Assembly (NCBI RefSeq): GCF_000208745.1
Contig: NC_030859.1
Coordinates: 16,560,063 to 16,624,062, forward strand
DNA: 64,000 bases
Reading direction: 5' to 3'
Source of the DNA: Theobroma cacao
Lineage: Eukaryota; Streptophyta; Magnoliopsida; Malvales; Malvaceae
Part shown: one piece after another, positions 37,886-49,698 of the stretch
Layout: each line of letters opens with the position of its first letter
Numbering within the stretch: position 1 is the stretch's first letter
Translations under genes and position numbers: made by a program
Notes under the pieces: model-generated
Told to the model about the DNA's origin: nothing
The model's input: the letters and a program-made list of their open reading frames with translations, nothing else
The model's database searches: none

Positions 37886-38869
37886 TGGTTTTAACCAACA
37901 ATTCTTGTCTTTATAAGATTACGCTTTCTAAAAGCTCTTTGGCTCCCCTTTATTAGTAACAAAAAATAATCAGAACTAGGATACCTAGTACATGATCAAT
38001 ACTCTATACCTAGTACATAATCAGACTTTGTGTTCACTTGCAAGAGAGGTTGCTCCCCTTAGTCAACATCTATTGTATCTAGTAATGCAATGTAATTACT
38101 AGCATCTAAATGCATAAACGGTCATTAAAGTGCTCAACTACATGCATAAACGGTTAGTGAATTTGTGGAAAACAGATAAAAAACTATCAGTGTACATGAA
38201 CTTAACAATCATTAATAATCTTATAACTTTAAGTTATTTATATTTTTTGCATATATTATAACAATATCAATCATAGTTATCATTATTTAATATTTCACAA
38301 ACAAATATACCTCTACATTATCATAGACATATGGACAAGATTCATCCTCATAGCCAGAGTTTGATTCCCAAGCTTAGGCTCATGCAATTGGAGGGGTGCA
38401 AACCATTCAAACTCACATTTACGGGTTTGGTATGAGGGTCTCTGCTACAACATTACTTGATGCAACAAGCACTGGCATAAACCTTGAGTTCGTGTGTAGC
38501 CCTTCTGTTGAAAATCTTTCCCATCAATTAGTTCCTTGATGCAATAAAGTGCTAACCCTAGAGGAAAACATGCATGACATATTCGTAAGCAAATAAGGGT
38601 GAATAATGAGAATATGAACTATTATGGAATGAATCTTACAGATGATGAGATCATGGTAAAAGGGAACTTCCAATATAAAAGAGGATTATAGAAGAGATGA
38701 CAATGAGCCATCATGACTTCACTCATATTTTTTGTATTGACAAATGAATTGTATGAATAATTTTATATATAATAAAAAAATTTTAATTATTTCAATTTTT
38801 CATTTTATATAGTAAGACGAATTTGTGCATTACTGTTATATTTTTAGTGATTTTGAGGTTTAATATGGA
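37886..38869. other. No recognisable gene
   Basis: Moderately AT-rich sequence. A GC-richer patch at 38340-38560 has no long frame. It may be interior DNA of the CACTA element that ends at 38988. Confidence 0.35.
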
Positions 38870-38988
38870 CATCTCCTTATTTTTTGATGGAATATTCTGT
38901 TGAAAACTATCACCAATGAAATAATTTGTTGAAATATTCCTTTTCTCGATGAAATGTTCTACAAGGAAAAGCCATTTTTATTGTAGTG
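38870..38988. mobile_element. CACTA transposon end (TAGTG terminus)
   Basis: The right border reads CATTTTTATTGTAGTG, the inverse complement of a CACTACAATAAAAATG terminus typical of CACTA (En/Spm) elements. Inside it are subterminal short units such as GATGGAATATTCTGTTGAAA and GATGAAATGTTCTACAAGGA. The element lies to the left; its other end was not found. Confidence 0.65.
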
Positions 38989-39547
38989 AAATTCAAATAT
39001 GACAATTCAATTTATCTCTAAATAAATTAAAATAATTAGTGATAAAACTCAAATTCGATCAATTATAATTCAAAGACTTAAAGTTTGACCAATTAAAATT
39101 ATTTATGAATCATCATGTTTTATCTCTAATTACATTAATACAATTTAGAGATAAAATCAAAGAGAATAAATTCTTATGGAATTCTCTAATCTAGCTATAT
39201 AAATATAATGCTCCTTTAACACAAGCACAATTATGAAAGAAGATTCTGAATAACAAAGTCTTCAAAACTCTCACAAGTCCAAGAAAAAATTTTAGAATAA
39301 AGCCAAAATTCCAAGAGTTTCAACCTACTAGTATTTTGAAAACACAAGGAAGATTCAAAGAATCAAAGCCTTTCAACAGTTTCAACCTACAAGTCAAAAT
39401 TCCAAAACACACTATTTAGAAGAAGATTTTAAAGACTCAAAATTTATCCAAATCTCAAGAATCAAATTTGAAGAATTGAATAAATTTTGAAAAATGTTGA
39501 TATTAATGTTCAAGGTTTTTTTTTTTTTTGTGTTTAATGCTTGTAAA

Positions 39548-41830
39548 AACTTTTGAACTATTCAAGAAAATTCAAATAAATTTTGGTTCTTCTATTATGT
39601 TCAATCAAGCCTCATAATTTTTCTTTAAATCGAATAAGCCCTTATAATTAATAGTTGACTAATTATCATTAGTCAAAATAACACTTTGTCATTTTATGAC
39701 TATGTGATGCTAACGTTGAGGGTGAAAAATGCCACACAATCACACTAGCATATCACATCATCATCCATTATGACATGTTAACATGCCACAGCAACATCAA
39801 GTTGCATAAAATGACAAGTAACATTTTGACTATTAACATGTAGTGAACTGATAACTCTATTATATAGAGTCATTTGACACATTTTAGAGGCATAAGTAGC
39901 TAGATTTTTGAGATTTTAGATTCAAATTTTAGCATTTTAGGTGTTTTTCTAGTTTAAGTTTGATTACATATTGAGTAGTTATTTAAGTTATTTTAGTTTA
40001 ATTTTATGCTATTTTGTTTTAAATTACTTTAAGAGTAGTTATTTCTAATTTCTCTTATTGCTTTTGTAAGAAATTTGATGAAAAAGGCTCATTTGATGAA
40101 AATCCGTGAAAGTATGATGATGGCTTCATTTGTATATGTTTCTATATTTTGACCATATCTCTCTATACAAAACTCCACATGAGGTGATTCTTAGACCAAT
40201 AGAACGCTAAGAGAAAGGGATATAACTTTTATTTGTACCACTTCACCCAGTTTTGATTGGATCATGGTCAAAATATCTGTCTAATTCACAGCATTGCAAT
40301 AGTATGCATGGACTAAACATGATGCGGTATTTGGAGCATATCTTTCACTCCAGAAGTCCAATTGATGTAATTCTTGAGCCATTGGATATTTAAGAGACAA
40401 GTATAAAACTTTCATGTTTACCATTTCACCCAGTTGGAATCATATCAGCATAAAAATCATGTTGGAAGATGCTTAACTGCTACAATTGTGCACAAGGCAG
40501 CATGTGGAGGAAAGCTACTGCCTTGAGTTACTCAAGGCCGCAGTGCCGAGGAAACCAAGACTGTAATGCTGAGGAGAACAAGGCCACAATGCTGGTGAAA
40601 GGAAGGGCACCATACAAATTTATGAGGCTAGAGCACTGCAATGCCAAGAAAGGAAGGACGCGATGCTATTGTAGCAAAAAAGGCAGCTCGGCGAAGCTAG
40701 GAAATTGTGGTCACGACGCTGGACGATTTTCCAAAAATAAAAATTTGACGAGATTTTGGAAATGAGGTTCCTTAGAGCGTATTTAAGGGACATTTTTCAG
40801 AGGTTTTAAGAGAGAGGCAGCAAGCAACTTTTTTGAGAAAAGGAGCCAAGAACAAAGCAAGAAAATAAGAGAATTTGAGAGATAATTGAGATTGCAAAGC
40901 TTTTATAATTAGTTTCTTTCTCTATTTTGCGTCTCTTTTTTTCTTTAACTTGGATTCACAGCTAAATTTCTTTGGATATTGTTTTTATTAGATATTATAA
41001 GCTAAACTATTTTTCTAAGATTGTGGTGGATTTCAACTTGTAATCTGAATATTTTTTTCTCTTTTATTTAGTATGAGTGGGTATAGTTTTGCTTATTCAA
41101 ATTTATTCTTAATGCTTTTGATTGTCTGGCCAATAGTTAACTAACCTGTGAATCTAATTGAGACTCGACAGAGAGATTTTAAATTGAACTAATGTTTGAA
41201 TAATGTATATTCACGTCACTTAGGTGATCTGATTCATGATTCGAGTAAATAAACCCCAATTGTCATACATAGCCAAATTGGAACACTAGCTTAATGAACG
41301 TTATTTAATTGATTCTTATAGACATATAGTGACCCAATTAAGTTAGGTATGTGTGCAAGCATCTCGACAGAGACTTGTACATAGCTTTGGATTATATGTT
41401 AGTAAAACGACCTATGAATGTAAATAATAGGAGAAGCTGGTATCAGATGAAGTGTTAAATGAACCCATAATCTTAGGTTTTAGTCTATTGCCCTTTTCAA
41501 GTAATTTTAATTTTTGTTAGTTAATTTAGTGCTTTTGTAATTTTGTTTTTATTAATTTTTTGAAAATTTTAGTTACTTAAATAAGATTAATTTGTCATAA
41601 ATTTTAGTACTTAGTAAAGATTTAAGAACAAATCTTCATGGGAACGATACTCTACTTCATCACTATATTACTTGTTTGCAATAGTGTGCACTTTTGTAAA
41701 AATTCAACAACATGAACTATTAGTCATAAGGGCTTATATTTTGGTTCAAAATAAAAAGTTTAAAGGCTTGATTTAACATAATAAAAAAATAACGATTTAT
41801 TTGAATTTTCTTGAATAGTTTAAGGACTTT
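39548..41830. mobile_element. Long-TIR MITE, copy 2, split by an LTR insertion
   Basis: The left arm (AACTATTCAAGAAAATTCAA, TATGTTCAATCAAGCCT, AATAAGCCCTTATAATTAAT) is matched by the complement of the right arm over ~130 bp, ending near AATAGTTTAAGGACTTTC. The interior between 39840 and 41710 is a separate insertion. Removing it leaves an element of ~410 bp, about the size of copy 1 at 31276. No transposase is present. Confidence 0.75.
39841..41709 (+). mobile_element. Solo LTR-like insertion (1.87 kb)
   Basis: The insertion lies inside the MITE and is flanked by a 5-bp direct repeat ACATG (39836-39840 and 41710-41714), the signature of LTR-retrotransposon integration. It begins near TGATAACTCTATTATATAGA (39850) and ends in TTCAACA. 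A GC-richer tract at 40480-40740 encodes nothing credible, and the rest is non-coding. This fits a Gypsy-type solo LTR. The exact first bases are ambiguous because the canonical TG lies nine bases in. Confidence 0.65.
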
Positions 41831-42138
41831 CTTTAGGTATTATGCATTTTTTTAAGAAATTGCTTTTCATTCTTGTTCTAGTCCAAATAAGGAGATCAAT
41901 TACGATCGTTCTAGATCAAACGATCGAGACCCTTGATAGCAATTTTATTAAAGAAACAAATAAGAAGATTATTCTTTCACTTTAAAAAATTTCCATAGAT
42001 TATACTTGACTGTTTGATTAATGAAATTGTTAGTCTCCAAATTTTCTTATCTTATTTCCCACATGAAATTTATGTATACACACTAGACAAAGTCACTTCG
42101 ACTCCCCTCCATTACACTAACAAGGCTTTTTGAGTTTG

Positions 42139-42410
42139 ATGGAAGCCAAACTTGCTGTTGCCAAGTTGGTGGGATTGAGGTTTGAGCCTAGTGACGCCAT
42201 GCTAATGGGATATCTCTTCAGCACAGACATAATCAAGAATTTTGACTTGTATGGAGAGAAAGAACCTAGGGAAATATGGGAGTTGTTTGGTGGGAGCCAT
42301 CTTTAGTCCAATGAAGATCTGTACTTCTTCACTCGATTAAAGAAGAAATCCTAAAACAGTTCCAAGGGTCAATTGCTCAGTTGGCACTGATATGTGTATG
42401 GGTGAAGTGT
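42139..42410 (+). pseudogene. NAC transcription-factor gene fragment
   Basis: NAC proteins are plant DNA-binding regulators. The frame from ATG 42139 reads LVGLRFEPSDAMLMGYL, then LYGEKEPREIWELFGG, a TAG stop near 42304, then NEDLYFFTRLKKKS. After a frameshift it reads GEVLGKPIT. These follow NAC subdomains A to C in order. The key subdomain A motif (PGFRFHPTDEEL) is degraded, the C-terminal part is missing, and the match stops ~35 bases before a CACTA terminus at 42448. It is a dead fragment. Confidence 0.75.
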
Positions 42411-42447
42411 TGGGCAAGCCAATAACATGTTCTTGACTATCAGTACA

Positions 42448-43110
42448 CACTATAAAAATACAGACTTTTTTCAACAAAATTTTTCGTAAGAAATAGGCAA
42501 GTTTAAGTTGGAAATGCTTTTTTTTCGATGGATTTTCAATGAAATTTTCTGTTAGAAATTTCATCTTTGAAAGTGTTGTTGAAAATACTTTTTATCAAAA
42601 CTCCCATAGAATTTTCGTTGGAAAAGAGCTTACTTTTGATATATTATTTTTCACAAAATCCGTTGGAAAACACAAAAATTCCAACGAAAGTTTCTGACAG
42701 AAATTCATCTCCAACAGAATTCTGTTGGAAAATTCCAACGGATTCGCTGATGGAATTTTTCGTTGTTGGAATTTTTTGTTGAAACTTTCTAGCAGACGGT
42801 CGACGAAAGTTTTCATTGAAAATTACCAACAGACATCCAATGGAATTTTTCGTTGGAAATTACCAAAGGAGTTTTCAACCGATTTTCCTTTGGAATTTTT
42901 TTTTGTTGGAAATACCAATGGACGTCCGATGGAATTTTCCGTTTGAAATTACCAACGAAGTTTTCAACAGAATTTTTCATTGGAATTTACCAACAGAATT
43001 TTCTGTTGGAAATTTGCAACGAAAATTTTTGTAGGATAATCTATTGGTAATTTCCAATGGAATTTACTGTTGGCAACGCTCTACCAACAAAAAATTTCGC
43101 AGAAATCCCC
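42448..43110 (-). mobile_element. CACTA transposon end with subterminal repeats
   Basis: It starts with CACTATAAAAATACAGAC at 42448. For the next ~650 bp there are many short units in both orientations built on TTCCAACGGA / TTTCGTTGGAAAT, for example near 42657, 42740, 42848 and 42995. Such mixed-orientation subterminal repeats bind the transposase in En/Spm-type elements. Several overlapping open frames here are by-products of the repeat. Confidence 0.85.
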
Positions 43111-43276
43111 AAAATCGTAAATTTTGTTATTAGAATAATCATAATTACAAATTAATAAAAATAATCTATGCAACGTACAATTTACATGCAGTTAAAATAC
43201 TTAATTCAAAGTCGAGTTAGTAGAATTAAAAATCATTACTAACACACAATATGCAAATATAAAAATAAAGTTAAAT

Positions 43277-43600
43277 GTGCTATTGTATGCCATGCTAAAA
43301 AAGTTTCTAAGTCAAATTCGAAAAATAGGCTATTATCATGAAATGTCACCTTATTCGTCAGAATCTAAACTTGAAGTACTCACATGGGCTTTTTTCAAAC
43401 GCTTCTTTGTCACCTTTGGTTTCATACTTGCCATAAATTCATTCATGGTTCCAAAATGTTACGTCATTTGCTCACGCATTTGCCTCATATCATTTGATAG
43501 ATTTTCCACTTTTTCTTCCAACCTAATATCAGGACCGGTGTAAGGGCTAGCCATTGACTCAGATGTTGCTGCATCATTAAATATAGTTATAGTAGGCCTC
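43277..43600 (-). pseudogene. CACTA-associated plant transposase C-terminal fragment
   Basis: Reading the minus strand from about 43590: SMASPYTGPDIRLEEKVENL, then MRQMREQM, a stop, FGTMNEFMASM and KKRLKKAHVSTSSLDSDE. This coiled-coil tail with short MRQ.REQ words is typical of the accessory (transposase_24-like) protein near one end of plant CACTA elements. It is only the tail and is interrupted by stops. The rest of the element is not recognised to the right. Confidence 0.5.
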
Positions 43601-45714
43601 CGAGAACCAAACCCATACACGTGAGTAAATCATTAAGTATAGTTCAAATGTTGCTGCAGCACCGACACACAAGTAGACTAAATTTTTTAATCTTGGCAAG
43701 TCTTTTTCTTAATCCAATAATAAAATTTTAGCTTCAAAGAAAAGATGGATTAATCCTTTCAATTCCTCGTAAGAAAAAGCAAGCAAAAACTGGGTGCGCC
43801 TTCTACTTCGTGGAAGGTTAGGTAAATGAAAGAGCAAAGTTGGTGTCACAATTTCATAGTCCTGCTTAATATATTTCTCCCTTTTGAACTTAGTTTAAAC
43901 CACCACAAAAAGAGTTTTCAACTCTTATACATAATCACAATTAATTAATTAATTTAATACTATGATGATTTCCAAAGGGTAATCATTTTTAACTTGATTA
44001 TTCCAAACTGAACTATTATGCGTTGATTGTGAAATTTGGATCACATCTACAAACAATTCAAAACTAGAAGTTAAGCATATATTGTTGTTAGTTGAAGGCA
44101 TACAATAAGAAAATTTATTATGGCTAAATATCAAATTTTAGTGTATGTTGTCTTTTTTGACAAGTTTGCAAGGAAATTATGCAATTTCAAGTGAATAAAG
44201 CCAAAAAGGTCATGCAGTTTGGCAAAATAAAATTAAGGCAATTGATAATTTTTTGTGAATAAAGAATCACTGTCAATCATTCCTATATATATAAGTTTTA
44301 TCCTCTATTAAGGTGAAAGTTTCTAGATGCTTTAATCAATGCCAGGATAAATCAGGCTTTGACTAATTGATAAGTTTTACACAAAAATTATTTATATAAA
44401 ATTTGAAATCGAGAACGAATATGAAATATTGCAAAAAATTTACAAACTAAATATTCAATTTTCATACTATAGTAATAATATTATGACAAAAATTTGACAT
44501 ACCTTGAACTGTATTTTGATATAGTACAGATATAGATCAAAGAAAAAGTAAATCTCGAAGATTATTGGACTACTTGACTTGTCAAAATAGAAAGAAGGTA
44601 AGTAAAGCTTAAAATATTCTTAATATGCTTTCTAATATGCTATCTAATATTCCAACCAAAGATAACGATTCATTTATCAACCAGGAGAGAAATCCTTTCC
44701 TAGGAATCAATACAAAACAAGGGAAGAACCCCAAATGGTAAAAAACAAAAAACAAAAGAGAGAAAATAAAATAAAGACCCTAAAACAAAGTTACAAAAAA
44801 AAATCAATGAAAGAAAACACTATAAAAAGAAAGCCAAGACAAGGCCTCTTGAAGATGAAAGAGATCAATCAACCACTAGCAGCTCAACATCAACAGAACA
44901 TTAACACTGCAAAGAAAAAAAAAAACCAAGACAGCAATAGTAAAGCCAAGAAGTAGCAGAAACAAGAAGCAAAACAACCAAAAGTCCTCCAAATCAACAT
45001 CTTAAAAACAAAGCACCAAAGTAGAAAACATAACACAAAAGCCAGTAAAAAAGTAAAACGTAATTGGAACAATAGAAACTCAATAGGAGCATGGCAACAA
45101 GGAGAGAAGCTAGGACATGGAAGGCTCAAGTAAACAAAACTAGAAAAAGACCTTAAGATCGAAATTGCAGAGGATATGGAGAGTTTGGCGAGAAGCTTTA
45201 GTCAGCACAGCAGTAGAACAAAGCAAGCTTCAATCGACAAAGGAGCTTCAGTTGTCATTCAGCATGGAAAGGGGGGTAAAGGTCAAAGGCTTTCGATGGA
45301 TCTCGAATGAGAAGGGGATCCGGCTAAAAATTAGGGATTTGAGATTGGGGATTTGCCTGGCTTCAATAATATATTTTAGAATGATTAATTGTGCTCAAGT
45401 GAATCAGTTATCCAGCTAAGTATAGTCTTAGAGTATAAGCAAACTCTTAGAAAATGTTGAACGAGTGATAGAGTTGGTAAAGGCATGCTTAATTTTTCGT
45501 CACACACAACAAAATTTAAACATTATATATTTTATTAATAATAATAAACTTTTATTATATTCATATTAAACTTTACTATATAAACTATAAGGATTACAAA
45601 AACAATATATTTAGATAATCATAATATATTAGACATTAATGTATAATAAAATATATTTAATATAATTAAGTTGTAAACAAACCTTGATATTATTTTATTG
45701 TGTATATGTCGTAG
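43601..45714. other. No supported gene
   Basis: AT-rich DNA, A-rich on the plus strand at 44690-45130. The open frames at 44735-44956 (+) and 45165-45419 (+) have no domain; the first is a by-product of A-rich composition. The second sits in a GC-richer patch and remains unexplained. Confidence 0.4.
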
Positions 45715-47210
45715 CATACAGGTCCGAGAACCCAACTGCTAGACATAGGAAATTTAAGGAGTCGCCACTAATATTTTTTTTTATCTAAGTGCAATTGGCC
45801 ACCTATTACATTTGTTTTATTCGACGGAGTCCTAAATTGATCTTAGGTCCATCTAAGAACAATAAACTGATCTGTGAATTTTTAGATTTTGGTTTGAGAA
45901 TACAATTACGCATGCAGAAGGATTAGCACCCTCTGACGCCTGTTCCACTAACGGTACCACTTAATCATATGTTATCCTAAACCATTGATTTTATTATTAT
46001 ATTTTTCTAATTATTGTTTATTTACTTTATTTTTTATTTTATTAACAAATTAAAATATTTTACTTGATTTTACAGGTAAGACGTGCTCATGATGCAATTG
46101 TGAAATGTATAGCATAAAGTCTGGATGATGCCAAACAAAAACCTTCTATTGAAGATATTTCCCGAATCCGCCTATCATACTAGTGAAATCCAGGGATATT
46201 CTCTCACCTAGGAAAATACTTGAAAAACTCACATTCGCAAGTTTGACAAGTATATCCAATCATTGGGGTAGTCGTTTGCAAGTAAAAAAAATATTTTCGT
46301 GAATACATTTCTATTATGATCAAAAGCTTTTTATTAAAGATATTCTCTAAACCCTCATATCATACTAGTGGGATTTAGAGGTATCTTTTCGCCTAAAAAA
46401 TTTTCTGAAAGAACTCGCTTTTGCAAGTGCCCTCGCAAAGTTCCATCATCGGGGCCTTGACTCGTGCACACAATACATCTATATGCCATGACATTTAACG
46501 ATGCAGCGATGATGTGTAACATGCTCATAAATTTCAATATTTGTTTATTAACCTTCCTACAACTCTTTTGTTATTTCTTTGAAATTTTTTTATTATTTTT
46601 CTTTGTACGCATATAAATCATGGAGAAGCATGTTATATTTATTATTTTTATCTAACTATTTTTTTATTTCATTTTATTATAGATTTTTTATATTTAAGTA
46701 TTTATCTATTTTGCTATATAAATTTGCATTTTCACCTAAACACTATTTTTTTAAAACCAAATATCTCATTTCATAATTATTATTTATGTATTTTTTTTAT
46801 AAATTAATTTCTTTCCTATTTTGTATTAACCTAACCTATTTTCTTTTTGACTAACTATTTTTTTTATCTTTTCTCATAAATCTATTTTATATTTGCCTTA
46901 TATAGTTTAGCGGTATTGACTATTGAGAATTTACCATAATTGAAAGTTTTATTATTTTTTATTATTTAGTTATTATCTTCATTATGTCTTTACTTGTTTA
47001 GTTTTTATATTTTGCTTAATTAATAATTAGGTTAATATATTTTCATCTATTTAAGATAAGAAACATCAAGATTCAAAATTAAAACCCTTTCATCATACTG
47101 GTGAGATCTTAATCGAAAACCCTTTACCAAGAAGAATTCATTCGAAATTGTGACTTCACGCATTTCAAATGAATATTTCATCATTAGTATAGTCAAAATA
47201 ACACGTTTTA
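45715..47210 (+). mobile_element. Putative LTR-type non-coding DNA with degenerate repeats
   Basis: The block at 45720-45960 (GAGAACCCAACTGCTAGACA, GGAGTCGCCACTAATATT, GACGGAGTCCTAAATTGA, GGATTAGCACCCTC) resembles sequence I associate with plant LTR-retrotransposon leader or LTR regions. After it come three spaced, diverged copies of a unit containing CATACTAGTGAAATCCAGGG-like words (46175, 46365, 47093) and a TTGCAAGT-like block. No coding region is visible. The assignment is from recall. Confidence 0.45.
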
Positions 47211-48240
47211 GTATTTATTATTTACTTATTTATTATTAACTTTTCTATCCCATCTGTTTTCCTTTTATGTATTTTTATAAGCTTTATATAGCTAAATATT
47301 TTATCATCATTTTTACCTATATATATTTTATATAACTTGCTGTTTTAAGTTCTTCTATTTTTTTTTTATATTCCACTTAAACATACTGCATATAAATAGA
47401 TAATTTTTTATTTTTCTATAATTTCTATATCTTCTATTCTATTTAAGCGTTTTTGTCTTTTATAATTCTTATTTTTTACAACTAAGTATTTTATACTTTC
47501 ATAATTTTATTTTTACCTAAAAATATTTTATAACTATCTATGTTATCTTTTTAATTTTTAGTCTGCTGAAATATATTTCATGACTAACTATTTTAATATT
47601 TATATTCAATATTTCATAAAAATGCTTTCTTGCATTTTTATTTTCCAAAGTTAATATTTGGGCTCAAACTATGTTAAGATCCATGAAGGAAACTCTTTAA
47701 AAAACATCCAAAGCAACAGCCCAAAGATTGCAATAAATAAAGCCCAAATCAGCAACCCATATAACGATAAAGACATCATACATAGCTTGGGCTCAGAGTA
47801 GCCCAAGGACTTCAAGGCTTCTCTTCAAGCTTGGGCTCTTTCTGACCCAAGGTGAAGAAAAGCCTTAAGATGGCTTAGAAGGTGGGCCTGGTGAGATTTA
47901 GTCCACAACCAGCCTATTCCCATAAACCACTAAGCCTTCAGCTCTTGCAATAGAAAAGGAAATTCGACTCAATTCCAAACAGTGCTGCCCGCCCAACTGG
48001 TTGCTTGGATTGATTACTGCCTACATAGACAAGTAAACGAACCCAAAAAAATACAGGACATTTTAAAAGTGAAGAAAAAATGTAAGTAAAACATAAAAAA
48101 TAAAAACTAAATATCAGTTATAAAAAAATTAAAAATCTTTACACTATTTGGTTTTATTTGTAAAGTTTGTAATGCCAAACTCATTCGAAAATGGTAATTG
48201 AACTAAAAAGTATAAGAAAAACCAAACGAAAACAAAATTG
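47211..48240. other. No supported gene
   Basis: T-rich DNA to 47640, then a GC-richer patch at 47640-48000 with repeats of CTTGGGCTC/CCCAAG words. No open frame or known element was recognised. Confidence 0.4.
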
Positions 48241-48363
48241 AATGAGACACATGAACACTTACTACACCTAAAAACTCAAAATGCAAAATGAAGAGGGAAA
48301 AAAAGTAGTGAAAACTTAGAAAATAAAGAAGCATGAACACATACTACACTTAAAAATTCAAAT
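48241..48363 (+). repeat. Left part of a short repeat interrupted by Harbinger
   Basis: Two imperfect units each contain GAACAC.TACTACAC, followed by TAAAAA.TCAAA. One of them continues into AATGAAGAGGGAAAAAAAG. The same sequence resumes at 54960-55090 on the other side of the transposon, so the element landed in a pre-existing tandem repeat. Confidence 0.65.
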
Positions 48364-49698
48364 GGCACATTTGGTTCGCAGAATAGATAAGAATAGAATA
48401 AAATAGTTATTTTGTGGGAATAGAATAAAGTAAGAATAGAATATAATAGTTATTACTTTATTTGGTATAGTTACTGGAATAGAGCAGGAATTGTTATTAT
48501 AATTTATTACAGTGTTTTGTTGGTAGAAATAAGATTGGAATAAGAAAGAAATAGGTGATAAAAAGACAAAAATAACCTTGATCATATTAACATTTATTTT
48601 CATGAAAAAATAAAATTATCCTTATTATAATTTAAATACATATTTATCTCAGAAAACAATTATCCATCATAATTATATTTTACCTCAATTGCTAAAAATA
48701 ATTATAATTTACACACATTTTTATAAATGGATAATTATTCTAAAATATAATTTAATTATATTATATTTTTGCCATCATACTCAATTAAATTTTGTGTATA
48801 AATGTTTCTTTTTAGTAAATTCTTCGCATGTTAAGAATCATTTTCAAAATATTCCATAGACAAAATATTGCAGAGTAAATATTTGGGAAAAAAACAAAAA
48901 AACAAGTAAAAGTAGAAAATCATGTTATTTATATATTAAATAGAAAATCATATCTTTGAAATTAGAAAGATGGTCTTAAATTTTTTCCTAACAAAAAATG
49001 TAAATTATGTCCTTTGATATATTAAATAAAAAATCATATTACTTTAAAAAAATATCATTTCTTTAAACCAAGCATATGGTGCTGAGGAAATATAAATGCA
49101 AAAGAGAAAAATAACGTGTCTTTCAAATTAGATAAGCATTCCATCTCTAGGAAGAAAATGACAATTTACAAGCATAACTAGTGCATATTAGCATGGAAAG
49201 CAATAAATAATAAAAAAGCCTTGTCATACTATAAATGCCCTTTACATGAAAATATTATTATATGTAATCAAAAGCCAATGTCTAGTTTACAAAAATACAC
49301 TAACTAGGAAAGTAATGGATGAATATTCATCATATTACATTAACTTACAACATCCATAAAACCATTAAAGTAGCTACAATAACATCACCATTATACAACC
49401 AACAACACAACGGTCAACTCAAAAGGGTTTAGACTTGTTAATGAACCTCATAATTAGTATCAACATCAACCAGAAGTGCCAAAAACTTACAATATCAGGA
49501 ACTTGCCTTCACAAAAAGTTTTAGAGCCATCAAAGCTCAACAGTCAGCAAGAAATATCCTCAGCGATTTAGGTCTTCGATCAGGATCAATACTGAAAAAC
49601 ACAAATATAAGAGTCGGAGATTCAAGAAATTTAATCGAAGCAAGAACCCTTTCCATTGCTGTCAATCCCTTTACTTGACTTAAAATTCCATCCAACTC

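Noticed and set aside
42567..43050. Cluster of overlapping open frames on both strands
   Set aside because: By-products of the CACTA subterminal repeats, which lack stops in several frames.
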